Below, in pieces: positions 12,449 through 26,630 of a stretch of 64,000 bases of DNA (positions are counted from its first letter, which is position 1; each line of letters starts with the position of its first letter). Under the pieces are notes generated by a model, which was not told the DNA's origin, made no database searches, and saw only the letters and a list, made by a program, of their open reading frames with translations. Origin of the DNA: Glandiceps talaboti (taxonomy: Eukaryota; Hemichordata; Enteropneusta; Spengelidae); assembly GCF_964340395.1 (NCBI RefSeq), contig NC_135551.1, positions 4,707,963 through 4,771,962 of the forward strand. Reading direction: 5' to 3'. Both the position numbers and the translations under genes were made by a program.

Positions 12449-12493
12449 AGTCGTTACTCAGAGTTTCACGCTTCGAGCGATCATCAGGCAACT
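12449..12493 (-). ncRNA. Second hammerhead ribozyme motif (solo Penelope 3' fragment)
   Basis: On the minus strand: AGTTGC, CTGATGA, the stem II hairpin TCGCTCGAAGCGT, GAAA, CTCTGAG, TA, ACGACT. The layout is the same as the 8.0-kb copy but with canonical CUGAUGA. The first pair of stem I is mismatched (C against A), so activity may be reduced. The flanking taataag and aaagaata resemble the 8.1-kb flank, but no Penelope coding sequence is seen nearby. Confidence 0.65.
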
Positions 12494-12562
12494 AAATTAA
12501 TATATATTACGCTCTGCCACTGCGGTATAGAGCACTGTCTTAGCAGATTGATACTCACCGAG

Positions 12563-15100
<2,538 letters not shown>

Positions 15101-15111
15101 TTTGCAGCAAA

Positions 15112-17136
15112 ATGGAACTCCACACAACAACAAATACAACAAGAAATGATCTGGAAATTAGAAATGAGACGATAAGAGCCACGGCACTGCTGTTAACTGG
15201 ACTTGATCTGGTTGTAGGGATCATCTTTCAGTCTTTGCTGTCTCTCTTCATAATTCTAGCAAATAATAATAATAATAATAATATTGGTTTATTGCTCTCA
15301 AAGGCCACCGGCCCAAATAGCAAATCCATCACAGATATACAAAATGCAAAATATACAAAACGGACACAGAAAATTCAACTATTAATAAAGGAAAGAAAAG
15401 AAAAGAAAAAGGAAACACACTACTTCAAATACATTCTTTTCTCAATTGGAAAGCTTTGTGTATAAATACAGCAAGGTTTGATATAACAACTCTATCATCA
15501 CACGACATAAGAGAATAAAAAGTTTCAATTGAAGGTTGTCTATATGACCAAACTGGTAAATATAACTCTCTTAGACGTTGGTATAACGGGCAGACAGAAA
15601 TAAAGTGAAATTCATCCTCAATTTCAATTGTACAACAAACTTTACAGGTGCGCTCCTCAAGAAAAATACCACGTGCCCTACCCTCCTCAATTTCCAGACC
15701 GAGACCCGAGCTCCTCAGACAAGCTATTGCTCTTCTGAATTTAGTATCCATGTCTAGAAATAAATATTCCTCTGGTAAAAGGTTTAGCTTAAAATTTCGA
15801 TATAAACGAAGCTTATCTTTGGTACAGACTTCAGAGCACCAGTTTTGTTTGACAATATCACTAGCTCTGGTCATGAAATGGTTGAGGAAGGTAATGAAGT
15901 TGCCAGGCCCCTGAAAAAGCCACACCTCCCCAAACCCATGGGTAAACAAAACATTTTTGACATGCGTTGCCCAGGACTGCTTTCCATTGGCGTCAAGTCG
16001 CATCGCAAGATTATAACTGTGTTTTGCAACTTTGCTTTGTGGCATTTCCAAGAGTTTCAACCAGTACGAGATTACTCTTTTAAGAGTGAAAAGGAAAATG
16101 GGATATCTGCCACAATCACCTAGCACACAGGCGTCCGGTGTTGAGGATTTGACTCCAAGAAAACGCTTACAGTACTTCAATTGGATACGTTCAAGAACCT
16201 GGTACTGCGCATAGCCCCAAATTTCTGACCCATAGGTGGTTACAGGAAGAACCATAGCGTCAAAAAGTTTAAAATACTCTTTGAATGGCAAATTTCCAGT
16301 GTGTTTGACCATACGAAAAATGCTACCCATTGCCATTCTAGCAAATATCATGGTTATCATCACGGTTGTTATTAGTAAGAATCTACGACAACAATTTCGA
16401 AGTTACATGTTGGTTAACTCCTGTATTGCGAATATACTGTTAGGCGTATTGGCTGGGGCTCATGTTCTGCTATTGATTCGACCAGACGAAGTTTGTGGAT
16501 TGGCACTAGCTTTAGCTATTATTACAGTGATTTTTGAAAACTCGTTGACTATGGTTATGCTGTCATTTGAGAAATTTTATTATATTCAACGTCCTTTCAA
16601 ATACTTGACCTACTTCACTTGGCGGAACATAGCTATCGTAATAACATTGACCTGGGTTATGTCGACCACCTTTCCGTTGTTAACCATGCATCGTGACGAC
16701 CGTTCCAAGAACTATCGAGGAAAGTTACAGCGCCTACTGGATATCTCCTAACCCGATATTACGCATATTTGCCATCTTTGTTATATATGTGGTTCCTGCT
16801 ATTGTCATCATGTGTACCAACGTTCCAATAATGAGAACGATACGAAAGCAGCGTCGACGCATCGCGGTAGAATTATCCACGCGGATACCGGTCCTAACAA
16901 GTGGTGAAATGCGAATTGCACGAGAGTCGATAGTTATGACATTCATATATGCTGTCTTTGTCATCTTCTTCATTATCTATTTAGTAGCAGTTTTGTCATG
17001 TGAAATGTGCGACCATCAGACTATGGACTTCCTTCGCTTTGAAGTGCAATTTCTATACGGACTTGTTTGTCCATTTCTGTATACGTACTTGTTTAAAGAC
17101 TTGCGGAGGTGTTTCCAACTAGCTGTACTTCGGTAA
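15112..17136 (+). pseudogene. Class A GPCR pseudogene split by a LINE and a frameshift
   Basis: Remnant of a rhodopsin-family seven-transmembrane receptor of unknown ligand. The ATG at 15112 lies just after a plausible ttttgcag acceptor. The N-terminus has two glycosylation sequons (NTT, NET), then TM1 up to IILAN at 15265. A minus-oriented LINE (15266-16334) follows, and the receptor resumes in the same frame (ILANIMVIITVV). TM2 to TM4 run to about 16,690. TM3 starts with a Cys (DEVCGLAL) and has EKF where DRY is usual. In the second extracellular loop the frame shifts by +1, and TM5 to TM7 continue from about 16,700 to TAA at 17136, with CPFLY in place of NPxxY. No partner Cys is seen in the second extracellular loop. 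Open frames on both sides suggest recent loss. A polymorphic insertion over an intact allele is possible. Confidence 0.8.
15266..16334 (-). mobile_element. 5'-truncated LINE insertion with 13-bp target duplication
   Basis: The 3' end of a non-LTR retrotransposon, inserted in reverse inside TM1 of the GPCR. The 13-bp sequence attctagcaaata flanks both sides (15253-15265 and 16335-16347). Minus-strand coding runs uninterrupted from the junction to a stop at 15425. It encodes the RT thumb/C-terminus (LFDAMVLPVTTYGSEIWG) and a terminal Cys/His motif (CKVCCTIEIEDEFHF, then CPLYQRLREL). The 3' UTR has GGGCCGGTGGCC and AATAAACC, then an (ATT)n tail at 15265-15282. The long intact frame points to a young copy. 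The clade (CR1/L2-like or RTE-like) is not resolved. Confidence 0.88.
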
Positions 17137-17295
17137 AGAGAATATTGCAGATGCATTTAGTAGCCTCTAACACCCTTTTTTGAAGGCACTTTCATATTTA
17201 ATGTTGTCTCTCCAAATGCAATGGAAACCACTAGAGAAAATTGAAGCGCCAATTTACGCAAGGGGACTTAATTTTTATACGACAACTGCAAAGAA

Positions 17296-18050
17296 ATGCG
17301 GTTCCCTTCAACCTCAAAACCGAAAAGACGAGAACGAGAAAAGCCGACGAAAACTTCGAAGAGGGAAATAGAAAGTACCATGGTGGATCAAAAACTGAAC
17401 GACATCAACAGAAGGTTAGAATGCTTGCCATCTGTCGTAAATGACAGTCATGACATCAAGCGATCTCAAACTGCCATCACCACATCACTTGAGTATTCCA
17501 ACACACTGGTCGAAGAAATGCGAGGTCAAATTGATCAACTGCAGCATGACAACAAACACCCACTACAACAAAATGAGGAATTAACACAACGGATAACAGC
17601 AATGGAGAATACTCCAGAAGAAGACCAAAACCAGTATAGTAGAAGAGAAAACGTCGAAATCTACGGCATTCCGGAGACTCCGAACAAAAACACCGATGGC
17701 ATAACGCAAGCTGTGGTAAAATACAGTGACCCTGAAATAACAATTAAAATGAACAAATATTGAAGTGACACATAGAATTGGAAAGTAACTAGAAAGGGGA
17801 GCAAAGACGGTCTATAGACCAATGATAGTGACATTCGAAAGTCGAAGTACACACGATACAGTATACAGAGAAAGAATGAAGGTGAAGAACATTACAACGA
17901 ACAAACTGGGTTACAGAGAGAAAAACAACATTTATATCAATGAAAACCTGATAGCATTCAAACTGCAATTAATGAAGAAAACTAACGAGAAAAGGAAGGC
18001 CTTACACTACAAATATCTATGGACATACAACGGTAATATCTATGGACATA
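17296..18050 (+). pseudogene. L1-like LINE ORF1 remnant
   Basis: An RNA-binding ORF1 protein of an L1-type retrotransposon. The first frame (17296-17763) has a basic start, a heptad-like coiled coil (about residues 35-115) and the hallmark YSRRENVEIYGIPETPN. After a break near 17,760 the second frame (17813-18040) carries the RRM/C-terminal part: RPMIVTFESRSTHDTVYRER, KNNIYINENLIA and YKYLWTYNGNIY. The last motif leads straight into the 23-bp minisatellite. A frameshift and stops make it non-coding today. It lies 160 bp after the GPCR remnant. Confidence 0.8.
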
Positions 18051-18590
18051 CAACGGTAACATCTATGGACGTACAACGGTAATATCTATGGACGTACAAC
18101 GGTAACATCTCTGGACATACAACGGTAACATCTATGGACATACAACGGTAACATCTGTGGACATACAACGGTAATATCTATGGACATACAACGGTAACAT
18201 CTGTGGACATACAACGGTAATATATATGGACGTACAACGGTAACATCTATGGACGTACAACGGTAGCATCTATGGACATACAACGGTAATATCTATGGAC
18301 ATACAACGGTAATATCTATGGACATACAACGGTAATATATTGCGGTAATATCTATGGACATACAACGGTAATATCTCTGGACATACAACGGTAATATATA
18401 TATGGACGTACAACGGTAATATCTGGACACACAACGGTAATATTTATGTCAAAAATGAACAAATATCTATGGACATACAACGGTAACATCTATGGACGTA
18501 CAACGGTAATATATATGGGCATACAACGGTAATATTTATGTCAAAAATGAACAAATATCTATGGACATACAACGGTACGGTAATATCTTT
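18014..18590 (+). repeat. 23-bp minisatellite derived from the end of L1 ORF1
   Basis: About 24 imperfect copies of ctatggacatacaacggtaa plus three bases (period 23: anchors at 18017, 18040, 18063, 18086). The unit encodes the ORF1 motif LWTYNGNI of the preceding remnant. Copies differ at a few positions (cata/cgta, aatat/aacat). Near 18440 and 18533 a longer segment with tttatgtcaaaaatgaacaa is duplicated. Confidence 0.92.
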
Positions 18591-18736
18591 GTCAAAAAAC
18601 AACAAGCACATCTGTCGTCACCAGTAATGAGACTGATCTGTTGAAAATCAAATAAATGAACATGAGATGATTTTTTTTAATAGTGGCGGTGCACTCAATA
18701 TCCTATATAAATACCAGATCTTTTTAAAGAAACATT

Positions 18737-19230
18737 TTGAAGAATTTAAATTATTTTTCGAAGACTGCAAGTGAGGTAGGAGTATATGTACACTCCTCTA
18801 TGCAACATGCTGTCAAATATGATACTTATGTTCATAGTGCAGAATCGCTGTGGGTAGAATTTACTGAGAAAGGTAAGAACCGCATTCCATTTATAGGCCA
18901 CCTAGTGAGGATGAAACGGCATGTGATTCATAGATCATTTAGAAAATACTTTATGTCATATTAATACTAAATATCATATCAGTAAGTTTTCTAATATTTC
19001 CAATAAATTGTTAGATAATCGTTCTTGTCTAAACTATGTAAAAGTGATAAATGATCCGAGTCGTGTAACTAGAACTTCTCAAAGCATTACAGATCATATT
19101 TATACAAACTGTTGTGATAAACGTGTAGAATCTGGTGTTATTCTCGCCGAGAGATTTTTGTACACAACACCTTGTATTATAGACTACGGAGAAGATTTCA
19201 CAACTTCTTCACATCGATCGCTAATAATCA
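18737..19230 (+). pseudogene. LINE endonuclease-domain fragment (CR1/Jockey-like)
   Basis: Two pieces of an AP-type endonuclease. The first is EVGVYVHSSMQHAVKYDT and ESLWVEFTEKGK. After a deletion comes the C-terminal part, VINDPSRVTRTSQSITDHIY and TNCCDKRVESGVI, which resembles the 'pTRVT..lIDHIfTN...sGVI' end of LINE endonucleases. Frames are broken and the RT core is missing. Confidence 0.65.
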
Positions 19231-19582
19231 TGATACATGCCAAAGTGATAGGAAAGAATTATACCAAGAATTACACACAAAGCAGGCCAATTCACAGGTA
19301 ACATACGCTGCCACTAAGGTCTGGATTAGCATTCCCGACTCAATCAGGAATACAACATGTAGAAATCATTTTAAACAGCTATACATAGATCATCTTCAGT
19401 TCAACGAATCATCAATCTTGTCATCTATATCTTTCTGCATCTCAACTTTCATCACTCTGTGTCACACTTGTTCTTGTCTTTTTCAGTTTTTAATGAATGT
19501 GTTTCCCTCAATTAATTTGTTTGTTTCATCTGTAAAGTTCAGTGTGAAACATTTCTTGAACTTCTTGAGAGAAGGCTTGTAA
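19230..19582 (+). pseudogene. LINE RT C-terminal fragment
   Basis: An open stretch containing TYAATKVWISIPDSIRN and HFKQLYIDHL, like the region after the RT thumb in CR1-like LINEs. It follows the endonuclease fragment directly, so the element has lost its RT core. Confidence 0.5.
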
Positions 19583-20917
19583 ATATTGGACCCCAGTAAT
19601 GGAGAAATCCATTGTACATTTATTTTCAGAAAATACAAACAGTTTGTCCAGATATATTTGTCGAGTATTGTTAGACACTTAAACAAGCGGGAACGGACTT
19701 GACTAGTTGTTAGATAACTACTTTCCATTTTCCCCGTTTTCCCATCATATTGAATGTGTTGTATGATTATTATTCCTTTTGAATATGGGAAACAAAGCAT
19801 TGTTATTATTATTATAATTATATGTAGCACAACTGTTGAGAGTAAACTTTAATTTTCTTTTATGATTATGTAGTCTTGTTGCTAGACATATTTGCATACA
19901 ACCTGTTATACTGTATTCTGTTTTTCATTAAGTTATGTAATTGTCATTTTGGCCTGTGGCCTAAATACGAATAAACAATATATAAAGGTCTATTCCGGAG
20001 TTCTATTCTATCTGCTAAGCTAAAGTCCAGTTAACAATATAATGGTGATCAAACTTATAAATTTACCAGTTTGAGTACGATTCACTGATCGATTCAGAAA
20101 AGTACAAACTTAAGGCAAAATGGATTTGCAAAGAATGGGAAGTCACATATATCTGTCTTTATGTCTATGATATTGCTTATAATTTCGTGATCATCTGTAA
20201 TTGTACAAAGCATATCTCGTGTTTTGTGAGGGACAATATGATTATTTCCGGTACAGTAGGTATTGAAACCGTAATTATCGTCAGCAAATTACGTCCTGGG
20301 AACGTCATCCTTGACACTGACAACAATGCTGTATGCAAATGAAGGTAGTGTGAACGGTCGATGAGGTGATAATTATGACGATCTTACTCGAAAGAAAGTC
20401 ATTGACAAATATTATAATTTCGAAACTTACATATCACGGTTTCTTATCTTTAAGCAGTGTTGATCTTCATCCTAAATTAATGTGTTTTTTCCCCTTTATA
20501 GTACCCTTTAAATGTTTTTTTTTCTTGTTTTGTCTCTAATTCTTCGCAACGTTTAAGAAGAACTGTTTAGAAGATCAAGAACAATTGTCATTTTGTATAT
20601 ATTTCCTTTATTGGCTATAAGATAATGTTATACTGCCCTCAGTGACAGGCGCTTTCCCTTCAATAGGAGTAGACCAATGAAGGTACCCGATTCGGTGAAT
20701 GTTACGCGTACAGACAAAAACCACAGAAAAAAAGTAAATCTATTCAATGGAGAACCTAGCCCATCTCTTTGCGTAGATAGGTGCATTTTCTTCATTTTTA
20801 AAAAATGATTGGACAAAGATGTATGCAACGAGATGATAAAACATTTGAGTATACACAGTAATTGTGACTGTACCCTTTTCTGTATTTGTCCGTATGACAA
20901 GCGACTCTTTGTCATCA
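19353..20917. repeat. Segmental duplication, copy 1 (blocks X1-Y1)
   Basis: Block X1 (19353-19905) and block Y1 (about 19907-20917) recur as X2 and Y2 with only scattered substitutions and small indels. Copy 1 lacks the 630-bp block Z that separates X2 from Y2. Y begins with a LINE 3' UTR (ggcctgtggcc, aataaac). No gene is seen inside. Confidence 0.9.
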
Positions 20918-21455
20918 ACATGTAGAAGCCATTTTAAACAGCTATACATAGATCATCTTCAGTTCAACGAATAATCATTTTTGTTATCTATATCTTTCTG
21001 CATCCCAACTGTCATTACTCTGTGTCACAGTTGTTCTTGTCTTTTTCAGTTTTTAATGAATGTGTTTCCCTCAATTAATTTGTTTGTTTCATCTGTAAAG
21101 TTCAGTGTGAAACATTTCTTGAACTTCTTGAGAGAAGGCTTGTAAATATTGGACCCCAGTAATGAAGAAATCCATTCTACATTTATTTTCAGAAAATGCG
21201 AACAGTTTGCCCAGAGATATTTGTCCAGAGATATTTGTCGAGTATTGTTAGACACTTAAACAAGCGGGAACGGACTTGACTAGTTGTTAGATAACTACTT
21301 TCCATTTTCCCCGTTTTCCCATCATATTGAATGTGCTGTATGATTATTATTCCTTTTGAATATGGGAAACAAAGCATTGTTATTATTATTATAATTATAT
21401 GTAGCACAACTGTTGAGAGTAAACTTTAATTTTCTTTTATGATTATGTAGTCTTG

Positions 21456-21812
21456 TTGCTAGACATATTTGCATACATTTTTTGAGGATTTATTCACATG
21501 CCTACCCATCCATAGTGTTATATCTGTAATATACAACATCGTTTAACTGTTGCTATGGTCGTGATCTTGTTGCTAGGCATATCTGCATACATTTTTGGAA
21601 TTTTTGTTCATTTGCCTTCCCTTCATTGGTGTAATATTGGCATCACATGTCATCGTTTCCCTGTTGCTATGAGCATCGTCTGATTGCTAGGAACATTTGC
21701 ATATTTTTGTTTATGTTTATTCAATTGTCTACCCATCCCGGTTGCTATATTTTGCAATATACCATATTACTTGATTGTTGCCAAGGGCATGTCGTGGTTG
21801 CTAGGGCAACTT
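21456..21812 (+). repeat. 114-bp tandem repeat (ttgctagg family), array 1
   Basis: Anchors ttgctag at 21456, 21570, 21684 and 21798 are exactly 114 bp apart. Units share ttgctaggcatatttgcata, a ttattca...cctacccatcc segment and tgttgctatgg...cgtggt. Related arrays lie at 26256-26596 and, inverted, at 37250-37450. Confidence 0.85.
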
Positions 21813-21839
21813 AGCAACCACACTATATTGGTATCGACA

Positions 21840-22196
21840 TTGAGGATAGGATTTGTGAAATATGTTTAGAAGGTATTGAAGACAAATATCATTTCACCCT
21901 TGCATGCCCATTATATCAAAATTTAAGATGTCTCCTACCAAATTACTATAGACGTTTTCCAACCCGTGTTAAATTCTATAATTTGCTGAGGTCTAATTCC
22001 ACAACTGTGTTGAGGAATCATTTTAGTAAATTTGTTTATAAAGCTATGGATTTAAGACAAGAATTTTATATGGACGCCTGATATTGCTTGATAAGTTTTG
22101 CAACATGTTACAACCTGTTATACTGTATTCTGTTTTTCATTAAGTTATGTAATTGTCATTTTGGCCTGTGGCCTAAATACGAATAAACAATATATA
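21840..22196 (+). pseudogene. LINE C-terminal fragment with 3' UTR
   Basis: Encodes RICEICLEGIEDKYHF and then LACPLYQNLRCLLPNYY, ending LRQEFYMDA-stop at 22081. The Cys/His pattern matches the LINE inserted in the GPCR. The 3' UTR carries ggcctgtggcc and aataaacaata near 22160-22190. Confidence 0.75.
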
Positions 22197-23124
22197 AAAG
22201 TCTATTCCGGAGTTCTATTATATCTGCTAAGCTAAAGTCCAGTTAACAATATAATGGTGATCGAACTTATAATTTTACCAGTTTGAGTACGATTCACTGA
22301 TCGATTCAGAAAAGTACAAAGGCAAAATGGATTTGCAAAGAATAGGAAGTCACATATATCTGTCTTTATGTCTATGATATTGCTTATAATTTCGTGATCA
22401 TCTGTAATTGTACAAAGCATATCTCGTGTTTTGTGAGGGATAATATGATTGTTTCCGGTACAGTAGGTATTGAAACGTAATTATCGTCAGCAAATTACGT
22501 CCTGGGAACGTCATCCTAGACACTGACAACAATGCTGTATGCAAATGAAGGTAGTGTAAACGGCCGATGAGGTGATAATTATGACGATCTTACTCGAAAA
22601 GAAAGTCATTAACAATTATTATAATTTCGAAACTTACATATCACGGTTTCTTATCTTTAAGCAGTGTTGATCTTCATCCTAAATTAATGTGTTTTTTCCC
22701 CTTTATAGTACCCTTTAAATGTTTTTTTTTTCTTGTTTTGTCTCTAATTCTTCGCAACGTTTAAGAAGAACTATTTAGAAGATCAAGAACAATTGTCATT
22801 TTGTATATATTTCATTTATAGGCTATAAGATAATGTTATACTGCCCTCAGTGACAGGCGTTTTCCCTTCAATAGGAGTAGACCAATGAAGGTATCTGATT
22901 CGGTGAATGTTACGCGTACAGACAAAAACCACAGAAAAAAAGTAAATCTATTCAATGGAGAACCTAGCCCATCTCTTTGCGTAGATAGGTGCATTTTCTT
23001 CATTTTTAAAAAATGATTGGACAAAGATGTATGCAACGAGATGATAAAACATTTGAGTATACACAGTAATTGTGACTGTACCCTTTTCTTTATTTGTCTG
23101 TATGACAAGCGACTCTTTGTCATC

Positions 23125-24370
23125 AGTTCTACATACGATAGGGAACGTGTCAACAACTTCTGTACCTTCTCCTCCACTACCCTTAGCACTGTCAAATAAA
23201 TATCAATACCCACCAAATCACAGCCACCCTTTTCTCGCCTACAGTACACTGGAGATGTTAAACCATATGATAACAATGATGAATGAAGATAACAATGACA
23301 ACAGACAGTACTAGTCTATATGAGATTTGTTTACAAATGGATATGGGTTTCATGTACATATATTTGAAGATATTTAGCCAGCAGATCCCCCCCCCCTTCA
23401 ATCTTGATCGGGGGGTTGGGAGGAGCTTTCTCACCTTGGCTACTGGCTGGCAGTGGACGCCTCCATTATCAATTCGTGACATATAATTGTCAAGTGATTT
23501 TTTAATGTAAACTTCAATAAAGGAAGAAATAGAAATATGGGTATTTATTGATTTTGAAAGAAAAATATCTAAATTTTATAATCTCTAATCTTGGCTTATT
23601 TCTATTGCAATGTATACCCCTACATCTGCAACTGTGAAATATATTCATACTCCAGAAGGATGCTTTATATGGCCTTTCCAAATAATTGTCTTTTGTTCCT
23701 ATCTTAAATTCTAGAAATCTGACAAGATATACAAGTGGGCGATAGCAATTAGGACCGAACTTCATATATCTATTTGAATTTGGATATGACCGGTTGTGGC
23801 GCCCCCAACGGCTAGAGTGTGATTTGCTATTGAGGATGTTCTAACAAGTGTCAATCAACGTTCCTTTAAAGTTATTCAGTTAGTATCATAGGTGTCAAAA
23901 TTAAAAGTTTGCAAACAGGATTTGACTTTCTATGAGTTTATCGATTTTCCACTGCAATGAATATACAGGGTAATTACTTTGATTGGCAGCAGGATCGTTT
24001 AATCATTTTCTCTACACTAACATTTTGTGAAAATGAAATTTTATGATCCTTAGACTCGGAGAGCCAAAACAAATATTTTGAGTTTGAAGGCACAGAAGTG
24101 AAGTGGTACCACTAAGAGACTTCAAAAACGACGAAAGTGTCAAAATGCATGAAAATCAATTATGACTTTATAATCATCAAATGGAAATTCGTCTGTGCTG
24201 ATAAACCATTGTAATTTATTGATTTATTGTTCCAAACACAACTTTTGAAAATGTTACCCAAGTTAACGTTGTTTGGAACAAAAGTTACATACAATACGAC
24301 TGTATAATAAAAATAACGGTTCAAGTATTTATTAATCTTTATTTATTAATACTCCACATTGCGATAAATC
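23125..24370. other. Intergenic sequence, no gene recognised
   Basis: Poly-C near 23388 followed by a G-rich patch. A 15-bp inverted repeat lies near 24222-24288 (tgttccaaacacaac / gttgtttggaaca). Nothing else is supported. Confidence 0.5.
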
Positions 24371-24373
24371 AAT

Positions 24374-25040
24374 TTGAATGCACATTTTCAAACTACGTGT
24401 ACAATATATGGCTTCATGATGATACACAACACAACATCACAGAACGTTATTCTACAATTTGGTGTGCCGCAGGGCTTGTACTATATGCTATACCAAGATG
24501 ATTCTTCGATCTATGTCGTATGTAATAGCCCCAATGATGTCAAGTCAGATTTTGAAACATGTGTTGAAGATGTACGTTGATGGATGAGGTCTAACATGCT
24601 GATCCTGAATGATGAAAAGACGGAGATTGTCAACTTTAAGTCACGTTTAAAAAGAGAGACGTGACGAAAGTAGACAGTCTTAGGATCGGCATATCAGATC
24701 CATCTACGTCAGCCAAGAATATCAGTCACGTGTTATGCTAGACTCTGACGGCTTCATGATGAGTCAGGTAAATATTGTTTGCAGATCTGCGTATTTCGGA
24801 TTTAAATCGGAAAGATTCGCTCACTGATTTACCCCCGGACTGTGGAGAAATTAGTATACGTACATGCCTTTGTAACATCAAGATTGGACTATTGTAACAG
24901 CCTCCTTTTATGGAATCAACACATTCCATCTTGAAAAAATCAAATCTATACAGAATGCAGCTACTCGCCTCATTACCCGAACAAAGAAGTTTGAACACAT
25001 CACACCTGTGGACTTGGTCTTACATGTGCCCAGGCAGAAA
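24374..25040 (+). pseudogene. Degenerate CR1-like LINE reverse transcriptase
   Basis: RT motif pieces in several frames: FGVPQG (fingers), YQDDSSIYVVCNSPNDV (a decayed YADD active site), NMLILNDEKTEIVNFKSR, FVTSRLDYCNSLL and IQNAATRL-like text near 24,950. Stops and indels are numerous. The insertion limits are not clear. Confidence 0.7.
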
Positions 25041-25279
25041 TACTCTCATTATATGTCGATTTAATTCGTTAGCCTCCCAAATCGCAGATTTTTTTTTAAT
25101 CTCGTCAGATTTCTGATTAAATAATTTGAAGCAAATGTGTCGATGAAATCACTTAATACATTGAAATAGCGAGGTTCCCGATCACCGAGGCTAGATGACA
25201 AAATAAGTACAGTCAAAACTTTATGTAAATGATGAGCGTGACTAGGCCAATTGTAATTGTATTGTTACCAACAATCCAA

Positions 25280-25425
25280 TAAAAAGTAAGGAAACATGGA
25301 GGTAGATAAATATGAAGTGTTTTATTTGTTTACTTTTTTTTTAAAAAATCAACCGACCGACTGACCCATAGTTGCCATGAAAAATGTAATGAGAAACATA
25401 AAACAGGGCCACCCTAATATAGAAT
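25280..25425 (-). repeat. Dispersed repeat, also at 52163-52260
   Basis: The minus strand reads agggtggccctgttttatgt, ggcaactatgggtcagtcgg and catgtttcc. The plus strand at 52163 has agggtggccctat, ggcaactatgggtcggtcaa and catgtttcctgc. Confidence 0.65.
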
Positions 25426-26204
25426 AACGTTCCCTTGGGGGAAGGTAAAAAGATGATAACTGAATGCCTCCTGAAAGGGACAGATAACATATTACATGTA
25501 TTGCATATGAGTGACTGGGTGATTTCCTACTGTAAGGACACAACGCTTTTGATAATTCCAACACACAGACAAATTTTAAACAATATATGCATGTAAATGC
25601 AAGTGCAATTAAGATAGCATTCAAAATGTAAAACTACAAGATAAATTAACTGATATTGTTGAACACCAAATTATGGACTCAGTGGGATAGCTAACCATGT
25701 GACATGGATTGACTTACAGAGTGAGTTAGTGAGAGAGCGAGTGATTGTATTTATGCTGGCTGTATTGGGGAGGTTTTTGAATCCGTGACAAATTGCATTC
25801 ACCCCTTCTATACGACGCCTACCATAGAGGGCAGTCTATGGTTCTACATCAATAAGTTCAGTATTATGCCAAAGTGATAGAAAAAGTACAATTAGAACAT
25901 CGATTGTTTCGTATAATAAAAATATGTAGTCTTGGAAATTGTGCTTTTATAGACCGTACCGTGATCTACGTAAATAGTGTGAGTTGTATAACTTTTCGTT
26001 TTTGAATTTTGTTTATTTATTTTCTTATTTTTTTAATTTTAATTAATTAATTTATTTATTTATTTCTCGGGGGGGGGGGGACCTCAAAATTATTGATCCC
26101 GGGAAGGGGGGGGGTTACTTGAAAAATATTTGAGTATGGCAAGGGGGTTACTTACAATTAAAAACATATAAGTTTCACAATAAAAGCGCCAATGGCGTTG
26201 TAGC

Positions 26205-26630
26205 ACAACTGTTGATGATACACTTTAATTTTCTGTAATGATTAACGTGGTCTTCTTGCTAGACATACATTCTTTGAAGATTTATTCCCATGCCTTCCCA
26301 TCCATGGTGTTAATGTTATACCTGCTATATACACCATCATTTAATGTTACTATGGGCACTATCTTGTTTCTCGGCATACAATTTCGCAATACTCCTTCAT
26401 TTACCTTCCCATCACCAGTGTTATTTTGGCATTATATGTCATTGTTTTCCCGTTGCTATAGGCGTGGTCTTGTTGCTAAGGACATTTACATATCTAAAAT
26501 AATGTGTATTCACTTGCCTACCCATCCATGTTATAATTGTCAAGAAACCTATCATTTGACTGTTGCTAAGGGCGTGGTCATGGTTGCTAGGGCCAATTAC
26601 ATAAGTATGACACACTCACAATTTGCAGAC
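26205..26630 (+). repeat. ttgctagg tandem repeat, array 2
   Basis: Starts gtagcacaactgttga like block X. Anchors ttgctag/tttctcgg/ttgctaag/ttgctagg at 26256, 26366, 26473 and 26583 (107-110 bp apart). Same family as 21456-21812. Confidence 0.75.

Larger units (their letters stand above)
20916..23124. repeat. Segmental duplication, copy 2 (blocks X2-Z-Y2)
   Basis: X2 20916-21474, Z 21475-22106, Y2 22107-23124. It is directly adjacent to copy 1 in the same orientation. Z holds 114-bp repeats and a LINE C-terminus that is continuous with the LINE 3' UTR at the start of Y2, so copy 2 is probably the ancestral arrangement and copy 1 lost Z. The junction shares taca. Confidence 0.9.
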
